Origin: Tieghemiomyces parasiticus
Lineage: Eukaryota; Kickxellomycota; Dimargaritomycetes; Dimargaritales; Dimargaritaceae
DNA length: 64,000 bases
Direction: 5' to 3'
Assembly: GCA_027575765.1 (NCBI GenBank)
Contig: JANBPT010000082.1
Location: forward strand, 1-64,000
Position numbers and translations under genes: made by a program. Of this stretch, positions 8,713 through 20,346 are shown piece by piece. Under the pieces are notes generated by a model that saw only the letters and a list, made by a program, of their open reading frames with translations, searched no databases and had not been told where the DNA came from. Numbering within the stretch: position 1 is the stretch's first letter; each line of letters opens with the position of its first letter.

Positions 8713-11700
8713 TCTGACTAACGGTTGAGAGGGAAAGCGTCGAATGCAGGGCTTACTGCAGCCAAGCTCTCAGTAATCAATTTGTATATGGATATATAGT
8801 AGAGGAAGGTGAGGAGGTGGGTCCGGTAGGTGATTGGCAATAACTACGGCAGCGAGGAGGAGGGGGGAGGGGAAGGAGCAAACTGGCCTGCTATATACTC
8901 CGTCATGGCAATGGGCCACCCGAATTGGACCTGGAAAAGGCAATGGACTGGCCTTTCCCGTGCCCATGACCCATCCTGCACATGTAGCCCAGGTGGGGCA
9001 ACCACAGCACAGCCAACCACTTGCTTATCCTACGGTAGACTTACGTAGTACCCTGTGGATTTGCTGTGATTATAATACAATAAAGACGGATGATAGCCGT
9101 GCCTGACCGACCACTCCCGGTACACTCTGACGGTGGTGGAATAGTACTAATACTTACCAGCAGAGCCCCATCACGGGACAGGGGTGGGGTAAATGCCAGG
9201 TCAGGCCCCTCTCCCTGGAAACACCGTTGTGCCAACTGAACACAACTTGCGGATCCAAGGACGGTGTGCCACCAGCCACGGGCTGACCTGGCCCGCTGCA
9301 TTGTGCTGAGGCGTATGGCCCATGGGAGGGACTGGTGACAAGTCGAACGTACCGACTAGGAAGGGTTGCAAGCAAGTTGGTCTAATATTTCACGCAAAGT
9401 GATAAGTAGGTGTCCAAAGTGGCAATCCCCCCCTCCCCAACGGATCCGTGTCCAACATGTTGGAACTGTACACGAGTCCCAGGTATTGAACCGTGCCTAT
9501 ACAAGTACCTTTCTGGCCTAATGAATATGGATCCCTCACGCCCTACAGGTCCCCTTATATTGTCTCCCCAGCTGCCGTGGGTCCTATAAGACCTCGCACC
9601 TGGATTAAGGAGTACATGTCTAACGGGCGTAGCTGGAAATCCCAGCCCTGACAATGGGTTTGCTACTACGGAAGAAGGCCTGGCATGGAGTAGACGGGAG
9701 AGTAGCATCGACTATGCCACGACGTACTCGGGGCCGTATAGTCATGGCCCGTTTGTGCCATCCGAATGAAGGTAGTAGGACCCTGCTGGTATGACTCTGT
9801 CATCTTGATTGCCGCGAGCAGGCTACATCGGTCATCACTTCTTCCCTCTCCGTCTACTCGATGAGACAGACGCATCTACCAGCCAGTGATCGCCAGACGT
9901 GTGGTTCACATGGGGGTTACAGTGTTACAGCTTTGGCGCTTTTTTCTTTGAAGTGGGATGGGTTGGGCGTCACCCGGCAGAAGGTGCAAGGCCGGGGACA
10001 CCCGTAGGAAGGAGGTGTGCAAGCAGGAACCTCCCTCCCGACGTAGTCAAAAATAGTAATGACGATAAAGGAGTCTAGGACTCCATTGTAGTCGTCAAAC
10101 TACAAAGAACAGATACTACACATGATCAAAGCCAAAAGGCTTGAATGGATTGTAAGGATAGGGGAGAGGGGCGAGACAGATCGCTATTTATTAGACCTGC
10201 TATTAGGCAAGTGGATTATTCTGGCCAGTTGTGGGACCAATTTCAATTGTGGCATTACAACCCACGAGTAGTCTGGTCAGTTAACAGTGGTTGTATGTTC
10301 TCTATGCTTCCCCTGGGCTAAGCGGTCAAACAGCACATCTTATCTGACAAATTCAGTAACTATAAGGGCACTACAATTCTCACGATTCAGTTTAGTCTAA
10401 TGATGATTAACTCCAATAATTATCATTACTGTATGCTGCTTGGCGAGTCCTTGTTAGCCGGTCATCAAAGCAGGATCCTTAGTCATTCGGCTCGAGTTTG
10501 GCAAATTTTTATAGCTAGGCGTCCACAGCCGCCTCCAATATGGTGAACTCCTTAGCGCATAACTGCCGTTGGACTTCTTTGAACAGCTAGAATTCGTAAG
10601 AGTCTAAATCACGACTTTAGAACAGAGTCGGGAGAAGTTGGACTCTGGTGTCCGAAATGCTTGTCTGGGTTACTGCTGCGTATTGTGGTGGTGCGTTATC
10701 ATGGTGAAGCCGCAGGGAGGTGGTGGTCCAGACTTCCACATGCCTCCACCCAGGCCTGGACTATGGGCTTCAGCCTTTAGTCTACATAAAGTTTGATGGA
10801 AGCCCTGACACTAGGGAGGCTTGGCACTCAGGTGTAATAAGTCACACTTGGTGAAAAAAAAAATGGCCAGCATCACCTTGGGCGTGGAATGGCCTCAGTG
10901 GGTCTCAGTTGGGACAGGGCCACCTTTAGGGTACCACCTCCAGTGACTAGAGCCAACAGGGTGACCACACCAGTGCACTCAAGTCTCAGCACCTGTGACG
11001 ATGGAGCCCAGCAGGAAACAGCTGGCCCCATTGAACTCCTCCAGGAACTTGGTGGTAAAACGTACCCCCTAGTGCCGCTGGTTGTTAGTAAGGCCGTGGG
11101 GGATCCAGCGATTGGAATAGCTACACAGCCCCGAGTCCTGTGTAGGACGTTGTGTATGGTATTAGAGGAGATGTGGAAGGCATGGGCTAGATAGTAAACA
11201 GTCAGTTGAGGGTCATCTGACGGGCGACCAGACCGGGGCTCATCTCCAAGGGATTAGTTACTGTACTGAAGCGAATTAACCACCTGTTAAAGGTGGTGCA
11301 GGATGGGGCGGCCAAACCAAGCGTGATGGTCGGTTTATCCATAATATAATCTGCCTTGCCGCTCTCACGAAAGATATTAATAAATGGGGGGCCGTACACC
11401 GCACCTGGTAAACTTGGATGGAGTGAGGAATGGTGCTATAGAAGTCGATATAATGAAGCGGTAAATATACGTTGTGAATTCAGAAATGATTCAATCCTGG
11501 AATGGTTTATACCATTTTATTACTTGCCAAGGACAAACCTTGGTTTCATCTATAGCGCTAATGCCCGAGACCCCGAATCCGCTAGCGGCGGTGGTCCGTT
11601 GGTGGGGTTCTGGGGGAAGGGGGGCCAGTGGTTGACAGGAGCGTGCAGCCTGTGGTCCCTAAGCGGAACGGCACATTCGATGGTAGGAAAAGTGTGACAG

Positions 11701-12854
11701 GTCAGTAACTCGACAACAAATTAGTGAGTTACAAGTCTTCAATTGACGGGGCCCGGCACATATTCTCGTCAGATTCACCAATGCTGCCCATCAGGTGGCC
11801 AAACTAAGGGGGTTACTTCAAAATATTTTGCCATCCGTATGAAATTGTACCAGTGGATGTAGGAAGGATTGGCAGAGTATCATGCGTACTTCATTAATTA
11901 TGAATATACTACGCCCGCCGACTCAAGGAATGCAGTTGAAGTTCTATTTACTGAGCTCGGTAAACGACAACCGGGCGGTTAGACCTGACCATAATGAAAA
12001 GGAGCTAAAGTGATTTTTTTACTCCATTGATGATCCCAGAGGGTTTCAGATAGGAATTACTTGGTAGAATTTATTCAGAGTTACCCCAGTTTTGACAAGC
12101 CTTGCCAACATCCAACTTCATTAGTGATGAAGTTTACAGGGAATCAGTACGAGGAAATCCAAGAAGCACTTGGGGTATTTCAAAGGACAATCAACAAACC
12201 GATTTTGCTGACTGGGTTATTCCGTGTATTGTGATGGAACAGAGAGAAAGAGGGGGAGAGTAAAACGAGACCCTCCCCTGAGCAACTCGGAGGGCAACAA
12301 TAATAAAAACGAAGGAACCGTTGGACGAGAGTCATGAAGGGCTGGTGGGTACATAAAAATGAGAAACGATGGAGGTGGAGGCGCGAAAGTGCAAATGCCG
12401 AGAAGAGTGCAAAATAAAAACAAGTAGTTAACAAAAGTGGCAATAGAAGGGTTGGAAGTGATGTCTTTGTAGGAAAATGAAACAGAAAACGATGAAAATG
12501 GAGGCAACGGAGTGATGAGACTTGGTCAAGAAAGCGGTGGCAAAAAAAAAAAGAATTATAAGTAACGACAAAAGTTACGAGAATGGGCGCAGGAAGGAGG
12601 GAGGGGGGCCGGAAGGGTGCAATAAATTAATCAATAGAAAGAGGTGGGTGTAAGGTTGGAGGAGATAGACGTGCAATGGAAGCAAGCACAACAGCTATGA
12701 GGGACCGACGAGCAGGGAGAGTGCTGAGCGCTGGCTGAAATCACAGCCATAGGTGAGGAGGGCAAGGGAGGCGGGGGTATAGATAGGGGATATGAATAAA
12801 AGGAGGGGTGAAAAAAAGGACCACCTTACAGAAAGAGGTAGAGCTCAACGGATA
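8713..12854. other. Intergenic 4.1 kb, no supported gene
   Basis: Only short ORFs occur, in all frames. The ATG ORFs at 10889-11194 and 11356-11697 have no domain, signal peptide or splice sites leading anywhere. From about 12230 to 12850 the + strand is markedly purine-rich (GAGAGAAAGAGG type), so the minus strand is pyrimidine-rich; this directly follows the LIM gene stop and may be its 3' UTR and beyond. No tRNA, rRNA or terminal repeats were recognised. Confidence 0.4.
8792..8798 (-). promoter_or_regulatory. Probable TATA box of the trypsin-like gene
   Basis: The minus strand reads CTATATATCC about 80 bases before the ATG at 8712, followed upstream by a GGAGG-rich (minus: pyrimidine-rich) stretch. 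Position and sequence suit a core promoter. Confidence 0.5.
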
Positions 12855-15605
12855 CTAGTACACCACCTTGGAGATGTGAGGTGGGGAGGGCTTGACGCCG
12901 GTGGACACGGACGGCGAGCCCGCACCGGCACCGTTACCCTGGGGATAGCCACCACGGCTGGAGTTGGCCACGGAAGACGCCGACGAGGACACGGACCGAC
13001 CACGGGGGTCCCGTTTCCGCTGGGAGGTGGCGGCCGATATGGCGTAGGGACGAATGGCCGGCGAGGAGTAGACAGACCCGGCGACCTTGACGCTCAGACA
13101 GGGTTCGCAATAAGGGTGGCCGTGGTGTTCACCGAACGGCATCTGCGGGGTGATCTCCTGGTTGCAATCGGTACACGTGAAACACTGCGGGTGATACGAG
13201 TGGGCATTATGGCGGACAAACAGGCCATTGATGAGGGAACGGCACTTGCCGCAGCGGAGAACGTTCATCTTTGGCACACATTCACGATGATACTCCTGGC
13301 CCTCATAGCACACGTAGGTGCCCTCCTCGAACAGCTTGTGGCAGCCCGAGCAGATGAAACAGTCTGGGTGGTAGCGCTTGCCGTTGGTGAGCTGGAACCG
13401 TGGCCCGTCGAGCGCGGCGCGGCACCGGTCGCAATGGTCCATGTGCGGGTCCGGGGTCACCACCTCGGCGCTCACCACGGGGGGGTGAACGGGCACACAA
13501 CGCTGGTGGTACTCCTTACCAGCATCAATCACGTACATGCCGTCCTCGACCAGTTGGTTGCAGCCGGCGCACGTAAAACACGCTGGGTGGAGCTGGCGAC
13601 CGTCGGAGAGGCGGAACCAGGTATCTTCAATCATGATCTGGCAGCGTGCGCACCGTTGCGGAATGCTGGACTGGTCGAGGAACGGGGTCGGCGCGGTAGG
13701 CGTCTCAGCATCGGCGAAGGAAGAATGCAGCGAGTCGTCAGGTCGGCGGGCAATGCTGACTGGCCGCGGTTGGCCACTGGCACGGCCGCACTTGTCGTGG
13801 ATATGGTCGACCGACGATACCGGGGTGGCGGTGGAGGCCCGGCTGAGCGAGCGACTCACGACTGGGTGCGGTGAGTCGCCACTCTTGGATGTGGGGTCCG
13901 TCGAGGTCGACTGGATAGCGACGGGAACGGTCTTGGTGGTTGGCACTGTGGTGCTGGGGGCGATGGGCTCGGCCGCAGACTTGACGACGGCCGAGCGCGA
14001 AGGGTCAGCACTCAACTTACTGCGCGCTAGCGAGTTTGCCAGTCCATCTATGTCGGGGTTGGCCATCAGCGATGGGGTACTACTCAGTGGGGTGGGTGGA
14101 GTGAGGGTGGACTCGGCGGATGGAGTGGAGGCCGCGGACGTACGGTGTTCAGAGCACCCGGAGTCCGACCGCCGGGACGTAGCCGAGGCGGGCGGTGTAG
14201 CTAGGTCAGTAGTGGAACTGTCTGCCGAGTCCAGAATGGTGGGAGGTTGACCGTCTCGCTGGGCCTGCAAACTCTCGGCGATGCTTAGGCGGTGGGACGG
14301 CGGTAGCTTAGACGGCAAGCAGAGGGACGTGGTGTCGACCGAGGAGCGACGGAGGCTGCGCTTGGTTGACTTGCCCTCGGGTACCGGGAGCGGATGGTTC
14401 TGCATGACGATGGCCAGTGGGGACCGCGGCGAGGACGACAGTCGCTTCTGGTAGGGTGGCACCACACTCGGGTCCGGGAACTGGTTGGACATGGCCACCG
14501 GCGTGGCGGTCGAGGTGCTTAAGGGGCGCGATTGGGGCCGGTTTCCGGCGGAGGCCGTAAAGCAGGCTTCACAACAGGGATTACCCTCCAGGTCGACCAG
14601 CGGGGAGAGAAGTAGTTTACGGCAACCCACGCAGCTAAGGCACATCTTGTGCCAGACCTTGTCCTTGTACTGGACCCAGGGGCGGCCGTGGGTGAGGATT
14701 AGGCGCTTGCAGGACTGGCAGAAGCCCTTACTAAAGCTTTGGCTATAACACTCATCACAGTAGACGGCGCCCGGCCGCAGTGGGCTGGTCTGCCGTTCTG
14801 TGGGGCGCAGCGATTTGTGGCAATCGACGCACTGGGACCGCTCCTCTAGGGAGCCGGGCATGGCCACACGACTAACACCGTTGTGGACCATACCGTCGGT
14901 ATCCACCGCCGACAGGGCGCGGGGCACAGATTGGGGACTGTGCGTGGTCGACGCGGACCCGGTCGTGGGGGAAGTAACCACCTTGGGCGAACTGGTACTG
15001 GCTCGGTTCAGGACAGGGGTCGGTAGATGAGCGGAACGTAGGGCCGGGCTGGTTGCACTGGACTTGATCAAGGGTCGGGTCGGGGCACCGGTCGGGGGCG
15101 GGAAATGGCGCATCGTGGGCTGTGGGCGGTAGGCGTTGTGCGTGTAGTGATGGGACTGGGAAGGTCGGCTGGGGACGGGCACGAAGGGTGCCGAGGTGGG
15201 TGGCTTGCGCAGCAATGGCGTGCCAAATTTGGGTACGCTGGTGAGGGCACGCTGACGGGCTGGACTGGCAAGCATGGCCGGGACAGTGGGGGAAGCGGTA
15301 CCCCCGGGCGAGCGGCCCAGGTCGTCTGAATCTCGGGTGGCTGAGGAGAACGTGGGCGAGGCTGCTGTGGTGGAGGGCGACGACCGGGCGTTGGGGTTTG
15401 GCGGCATGCTGATGGGACGGGTGCGTCGTGGCGGGGCGGCGTCCTCGCCAAAGAGGCGGTTGAGGTACGTACTGGACCACGGATCGCCCTTCCGCGCCAC
15501 CTCGGCGGGGGTATCGGGCGAGGCTTCAATGGCTGGTACCGGTCGACGACCACAGCGGCATTTGTTAAGGCGGACCAGGTCACCGCAGCGGGTGCAGATC
15601 GCCAT
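12855..15605 (-). CDS. Large LIM-domain protein (paxillin-like arrangement)
   Basis: A single-exon protein of 916 residues. The N-terminus carries a compact cysteine motif, CTRCGDLVRLNKCRCG, which could bind zinc. Residues about 60-250 are Ser/Pro-rich. A degenerate half-LIM (CVDC at about 256) is followed by a full LIM near 294-347 (CQSC to CEAC). A long disordered Ser/Thr/Pro linker spans about 350-645. Three C-terminal LIM domains follow at about 651-705, 723-775 and 784-836, each with the CxxC, HxxC, CxxC and final C/H ligands. The tail is Ser/Gly-rich. LIM domains bind proteins; fungal proteins of this layout (Pxl1 and relatives) act at sites of polarised growth and septation with actin and Rho signalling, which is the likeliest role. 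Cytoplasmic: no signal peptide or membrane segment. Exact orthology is not certain. Confidence 0.9.
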   Translation of the reverse strand: MAICTRCGDLVRLNKCRCGRRPVPAIEASPDTPAEVARKGDPWSSTYLNRLFGEDAAPPRRTRPISMPPNPNARSSPSTTAASPTFSSATRDSDDLGRSPGGTASPTVPAMLASPARQRALTSVPKFGTPLLRKPPTSAPFVPVPSRPSQSHHYTHNAYRPQPTMRHFPPPTGAPTRPLIKSSATSPALRSAHLPTPVLNRASTSSPKVVTSPTTGSASTTHSPQSVPRALSAVDTDGMVHNGVSRVAMPGSLEERSQCVDCHKSLRPTERQTSPLRPGAVYCDECYSQSFSKGFCQSCKRLILTHGRPWVQYKDKVWHKMCLSCVGCRKLLLSPLVDLEGNPCCEACFTASAGNRPQSRPLSTSTATPVAMSNQFPDPSVVPPYQKRLSSSPRSPLAIVMQNHPLPVPEGKSTKRSLRRSSVDTTSLCLPSKLPPSHRLSIAESLQAQRDGQPPTILDSADSSTTDLATPPASATSRRSDSGCSEHRTSAASTPSAESTLTPPTPLSSTPSLMANPDIDGLANSLARSKLSADPSRSAVVKSAAEPIAPSTTVPTTKTVPVAIQSTSTDPTSKSGDSPHPVVSRSLSRASTATPVSSVDHIHDKCGRASGQPRPVSIARRPDDSLHSSFADAETPTAPTPFLDQSSIPQRCARCQIMIEDTWFRLSDGRQLHPACFTCAGCNQLVEDGMYVIDAGKEYHQRCVPVHPPVVSAEVVTPDPHMDHCDRCRAALDGPRFQLTNGKRYHPDCFICSGCHKLFEEGTYVCYEGQEYHRECVPKMNVLRCGKCRSLINGLFVRHNAHSYHPQCFTCTDCNQEITPQMPFGEHHGHPYCEPCLSVKVAGSVYSSPAIRPYAISAATSQRKRDPRGRSVSSSASSVANSSRGGYPQGNGAGAGSPSVSTGVKPSPPHISKVVY

Positions 15606-18600
15606 GACAGTTGCGAAGAGATGGTATTAGGGCGAGTAGGGGTAGGTCAGACACTGGCAAGCTAAGTGCGTCAGAATATATATGCCTATGTCTATGAAGA
15701 GGAGGAGGGGGAGAGGAGGGGGCCAAGACTGGGCTATGGCGGTCGGGGTTGGTGCTAGGAAGGACGTTTTAGGGGGGGAGGTAGGGTAGCTGTGGTGGGT
15801 GGACCCGAATGTCGAGTTAATTTAGGAACTGGGTAGCGGAAACTAAATAGGTTAAAGTTCGTGGGTAGCCCGCTGACCAGGGTGAGCGTAAAGAAGCACG
15901 GGAGCCAGGGCGGGTGGGACGCGAAGGATTGGCCAGAGGAACACGTCAGAGTGCAAGTTGGGACAAACGGTTAAGCGCTAGAGAGCCGTGGGTAGCGTAG
16001 GGTTTGGAGAATGGGCGTATAAAGTCGGCTCGGGCTAAAAGACTTAGCGCGTGTTGATGGCAAGAAAGGAATCGAGAGTCGGGGCCAGGACGTGTATCAA
16101 GATGAATGGCGGCTGTCAGGGCAGCGGAAGAAGTGGACGTGGCTGGGGTCGAAGCGGACGCGAATCGAGTAATGTACGACAGTGTAGAAGCCTCGCCAGG
16201 AGTGGAATGGCGGGATGGGCGTTCGAGGTTGAGAAGTATGGGGCGAAGACGTGAGGTGCGGCGAGGACCAGGAGCGTAGCATTGTTGGGAGACCAAAGAC
16301 GTGCCAGGAGCGGGTGCGGGGTCTGGCGTGGTTATATGCCGCGGTCGAAACGGGGGCCAGTATGGAACGTCAGGCCAGTGGGCCCTCGTCGCGCGTCCAG
16401 CACCCTCACTGGGGGGGCGAGTGGACGGGAATCATAACACAAGCCCACACCACCCTGGGCACGAACCCCCCCAATCCACAGTAGCGTCACTCCCTCTGCG
16501 AAACAGGAAGGGCGTGACGAGTGGATCACTGGGCGCGCCCCTGGTCGCGGCCCCTACCCCAATATCTCGCGTCGCCAATGCCTCCCCCATTCTCCGCTTT
16601 CGTTCCGACCCCACCCCCATTCACTAAACCACTCTCGCGCCACGCCTTGCTTCCGGGAAGGGGCGGCGGATCTGGGCCATCATAGGCCGCTCGAACCCCC
16701 CTTGCTCGCAACCCACCTCGGCCCTGACCCCGAGAACCAGCGGGGCAATCCGGTCGACGGCCTGCCCGGGATCTGGATTAAACCTCTAGGCGGGTCCTCC
16801 GGCCTCTGATCGCGCAGTGCTTGGCGTGTATCAGATCGCCCCTCCATCGACCAGATGTGTTAAATATTAGTGTTTAATACGATGCGAGTACATCGACGGA
16901 CCCAACTGGTCAACTTTTACCCGACAGCCTCTGCGCCCTTAGCCCCGCACGAACCCCTCCCAGCCCACATATCTACTGCGTCGCCACCCCCGGTTGTGCA
17001 ACCATCTCGGCTGGTCTCGCACCCATTTTATCCAACCATGACGCGCCATTGAAGACGACCCGACACATAAAATCATAGGGTAAACAAAGCCCCATCCCGT
17101 ATCACCCCACATGTATATTTTCTTCACAGCGCGTCCACTCCCAGCACCCCATGATTTCGGTCCAAACCCCCGTCTTGCCCCAAGACGCGTCGCGGAGTGA
17201 TTCCCAGCCAGTCAAACACCGCCCGACACGGCAACAATGGTTCCTATTGGCCACCAGTTCCCACCCACCCACTGCATTCCCCCTACCTCGGCGACGTGAT
17301 CTTCCCGATCCCCGTATTTCTTCAGGGTTGACCATGGACCGAACTTTTCCCTGTCGGCTACATCGCCTCCAGCTCTGACCAGCAATTCCCTAAGCGTGCG
17401 CAGTAGTTATACCGTCAAAGGCTATCTCCGACCGGGGGTTACTTCCCTTAATCTCAGGCTTTATCTCCGCTGCCTCCGCTAAATCTGAGATGCGAACCAC
17501 CCCTCATCCGACGTTCCCCTAGGAGTTATTTTGAGCTTGACATAGATTGGTCCTGACGCCCCGCTTATGAGGGCCGTAGTATCGGAGGGACGTTCGATTA
17601 GCGTTACACTCCCTCCCCTTAACAGGTACCAAAAGGTGACTGGGCGCAATACTCCCTCAAGCCAGCTCCAAGGCGGGGCTACCCCCCCCTCCCCCCTTCC
17701 ATTAACCTGCCAATTGACCTTAGCCACAGCAATAGTCATCATTGGACCGAACGGCCAGGTCTGCTCAATCTATAAAATAAGGGTCACCCACCCTACTTTA
17801 TCCCGGGCGTGTCCTAACATCACCAGCCACCACATGCAACAAAATACCGCACTGCCTAACGATGTGCGAGAGGAGTTGCATATCCTAATTATCATTTTTC
17901 TGACACGCTCTATACACTTGCACACCGCTGCCTGACATTCCCCATCCAGCCCTTGACCTTTGCCTGCGGGCGGCGATCCTCGTACGCACGGGTGTCCACC
18001 CCGGTCATCTGGGGCCATTGCATGGCGGCCGCACGTTATGGCCGGGGGGGGGAGGTAGACGGGATGTAAACCATCGGCCATAGTGTGCCAGCGGCAACCA
18101 GGGCGGTAAGTTAAGATGGCGTCAACCCCCTTCCCGGGCGCCACCGTGGCGGTGCCTATCCCTGCCTTAATCAGCCCTGGCCAGGTCGCATGGTAACCCG
18201 GGGGCGGTAAACGGGCGCGACAGAAGACTTGGAGGTCCAGCGGGCAAGGCCGGGCCAGGTAGCATGGATTGCCGGACGGGTCGCTAGACTGCTAGAAGCG
18301 TTTTCGGCCGGAAGTCACCACGCATTGCTCGGCAGTGGGTGAGCCTTAGGGTGTGGAGTCTGCATCGCATGCTAGACAATAATTTGGGGATGGGCTTGAG
18401 GTCCCATCCATACCACGGCACAGGCAACATGATTAACGTCAGTTTCTTGCACAATTCAGCCCGTTGTATTGGAAGGCTAGTAAGCGGTATCCTCCATCGT
18501 CAGGCAAAAGTTGAGTCCATAATTAGGTTAGGAAGGGGTCGCCGTCGTCCAAGTCATACTTTACACAGTACGCACGTAGAGGCCACACTCGGCACAGAAC

Positions 18601-19329
18601 CTAATGTCCTGCTCACTACCCTCGCATTGTCACAAGTACAGCAGAAAGTGTATTCGCCCTGCTCGTGATGGTAAAGGGCTGAAGCCAACCATTACTCTCC
18701 CCGCCTTCCTTTAATTTTCAGTCCATCTGCATCCCACCCTGACATCTCGCTCGCATCTGTCAGCTGTTCAGTTTGAGTCGCTGCCATCTTGTGCGAGGGG
18801 TGGGGAAGGGGGGTTGTCTCGCCACTGGGTGGGCGTGGAGGAGGCGAGGGTACCGCTCAGCCTACGTTGCACCCCTCACCCACCCTTCCCCTGTCTCAGT
18901 ATCGAGCGTCCCCTGGGTTTCTCAACGTTCGATATTTCCGTGCCTTCGACCCTAGTCGGCCCTACAGCTGGCCTGCAGTCTTAACCCTGCTCAAGATTAC
19001 AATAGTGCGTCACCGCCAGGGCTAATCATATACGTAAGTTACCAGCCTGCCTGTCAACTGCACCCTCCCCCAGTTTCGACTGGTTAACGACACTATCTCG
19101 TTTATTGTTCTTTCACAACGACGTACCGATTTGCCTGCTCATTTCGAAGCGTTGTCGAATGAGTAGCCCGACCCTTTTATTGAGAGGGGGAGGTGATGAT
19201 TGTTGACCTTGAACATTGAAGTGAGTTGTCATAAAAGCAGCGACACTTATGATTCGACCAAAACTCGCTCTGACACGTTCACCCCTAGGCATGGTCCTCA
19301 AGTCAGCCCTCGTACCACTGATTGGGGTT
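15606..19329. other. Intergenic 3.7 kb, no supported gene
   Basis: The 116-codon minus ORF at 15946-16296 opens with TTG and has no internal ATG, so it is unlikely to be a gene. About 16380-17400 and 18780-19000 are C-rich on +, with many short overlapping ORFs typical of composition. The 17770-18144 and 18339-18668 ORFs show no motif. No RNA gene recognised. Confidence 0.4.
15676..15683 (-). promoter_or_regulatory. Probable TATA box of the LIM gene
   Basis: An ATATATAT element 71-78 bases upstream of the LIM ATG, preceded by a long GA-rich stretch that is pyrimidine-rich on the coding strand. Confidence 0.45.
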
Positions 19330-20346
19330 CTAGCGCTGAATTGGTGCCGTCGATTGCAGGTTGACTGGCACGTTCCGGGCAGCATGCTTGAACATCCTTA
19401 GCTCCATTTCCAGCCACTTGGCATCTTCCGTTGACTCGTAATTCTGAACTCGAGTCCAATTGCGGATGCATGCAAACAGTCGGCTACGCCCGGTACCCTG
19501 GAGTCCGAATCCACGCATGCTAAGAATGTTGCTCAATCCGTGCCTGTTGATCTCGTTGCGAATACGGATACCCTTGGACAAGCGAGGCGAGAGAAGGACG
19601 CGAATCCCTACTTTGCCGGTCTGCGGGCTCCTTACCAGGGCAACTATTTCACGGCGGGCGTTGATCTGATGCTCGAGGGCCGTCGGGAGCGAGGGGCACA
19701 AAAGTAGGTTCTCGTCCGGGTCACATATATTCTGTTGGGCCATATGATAGGGTCGTTGAAGCGAATGGGGATGAAGCGATGGCGGCGGTAGCACGGCTGG
19801 GCGTATGTTGGTCCGAAGGATATATTTTTCGATATCTTTCATCCACTGCTTTTTCAGGGCTTTGTACTCTTTAATAGTGATAGCGTAGGGGCTTGGGGGA
19901 TCGATCAGCTCTTGAAGCTGGGTCCATTTCTGTTCTGCCTCAACCTCCACGGCGGAAAGCACCCGGTGCTGTGACGTCGAGGGGTAAGCCAGCGGCGAAG
20001 ACCATCTCGCCACTTGGTCATACAGCGTGGCGAATGACGGCAGTCGCGGATTTCCTACCGCCGTGCGCAGTTTCCGCGCGCTGATACTATCGTCTGGATC
20101 TACCTCGTTTTCCAGTGAGTCTGGGTCACCCTCGGTCGGCATAGGCGGCTCGGAAATATCATCCGGGTAGCTGGCGCCTGACTCTTCCATGGTACGAAAA
20201 TAACGGTTGACCTTTTCCACTGCGGTATACGGGACAGCAGCCCCATGAAGAGTAGCCTGGTTAAGCTCGAATGAGGTGCCTATAGCAAGTGTGATAGAGG
20301 CACAGGTCAGGCTGACCGCCACAAGACCCCGTAGTGACATGTGCAT
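19330..20346 (-). CDS. Orphan secreted protein
   Basis: An intact ORF of 338 residues starting MHMSLRGLVAVSLTCASIT; a second ATG two codons in is equally possible. The first 22 or so residues are a signal peptide. Residues 45-85 are acidic and Pro/Ser-rich, and the rest is hydrophilic with a predicted helical stretch (AVEVEAEQKWTQLQELI) and a basic segment (ALEHQINARREIV, then SPRLSKGIRIR). Cysteines are few (near ICDPDENLLLC and FACIRN). I recognise no domain. It shares strand, size class and the signal-peptide-plus-unknown-domain layout with the genes at 5749-6768 and 22148-22807, but alignment by eye is too weak to claim homology. Extracellular location is inferred from the signal peptide. 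Confidence 0.65.
   Translation of the reverse strand: MHMSLRGLVAVSLTCASITLAIGTSFELNQATLHGAAVPYTAVEKVNRYFRTMEESGASYPDDISEPPMPTEGDPDSLENEVDPDDSISARKLRTAVGNPRLPSFATLYDQVARWSSPLAYPSTSQHRVLSAVEVEAEQKWTQLQELIDPPSPYAITIKEYKALKKQWMKDIEKYILRTNIRPAVLPPPSLHPHSLQRPYHMAQQNICDPDENLLLCPSLPTALEHQINARREIVALVRSPQTGKVGIRVLLSPRLSKGIRIRNEINRHGLSNILSMRGFGLQGTGRSRLFACIRNWTRVQNYESTEDAKWLEMELRMFKHAARNVPVNLQSTAPIQR

Noticed and set aside
9470..9500. tRNA B-box-like sequence on the minus strand (GGTTCAATACC)
   Set aside because: The T stem does not pair and no acceptor stem or A box is present.
10889..11697. Two ATG ORFs of about 100 codons
   Set aside because: No domain, signal peptide, or plausible splice partners; composition like the surrounding DNA.
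12792..13874. 360-codon + ORF antisense to the LIM gene
   Set aside because: It mirrors the zinc-finger coding region, has shadow composition (Val/Ala/Gly/His/Arg from antisense codons), and the LIM domains on the other strand are unmistakable.
15946..16296. 116-codon minus ORF upstream of the LIM gene
   Set aside because: Begins with TTG and contains no ATG after it; lies in the promoter and leader of LIM.
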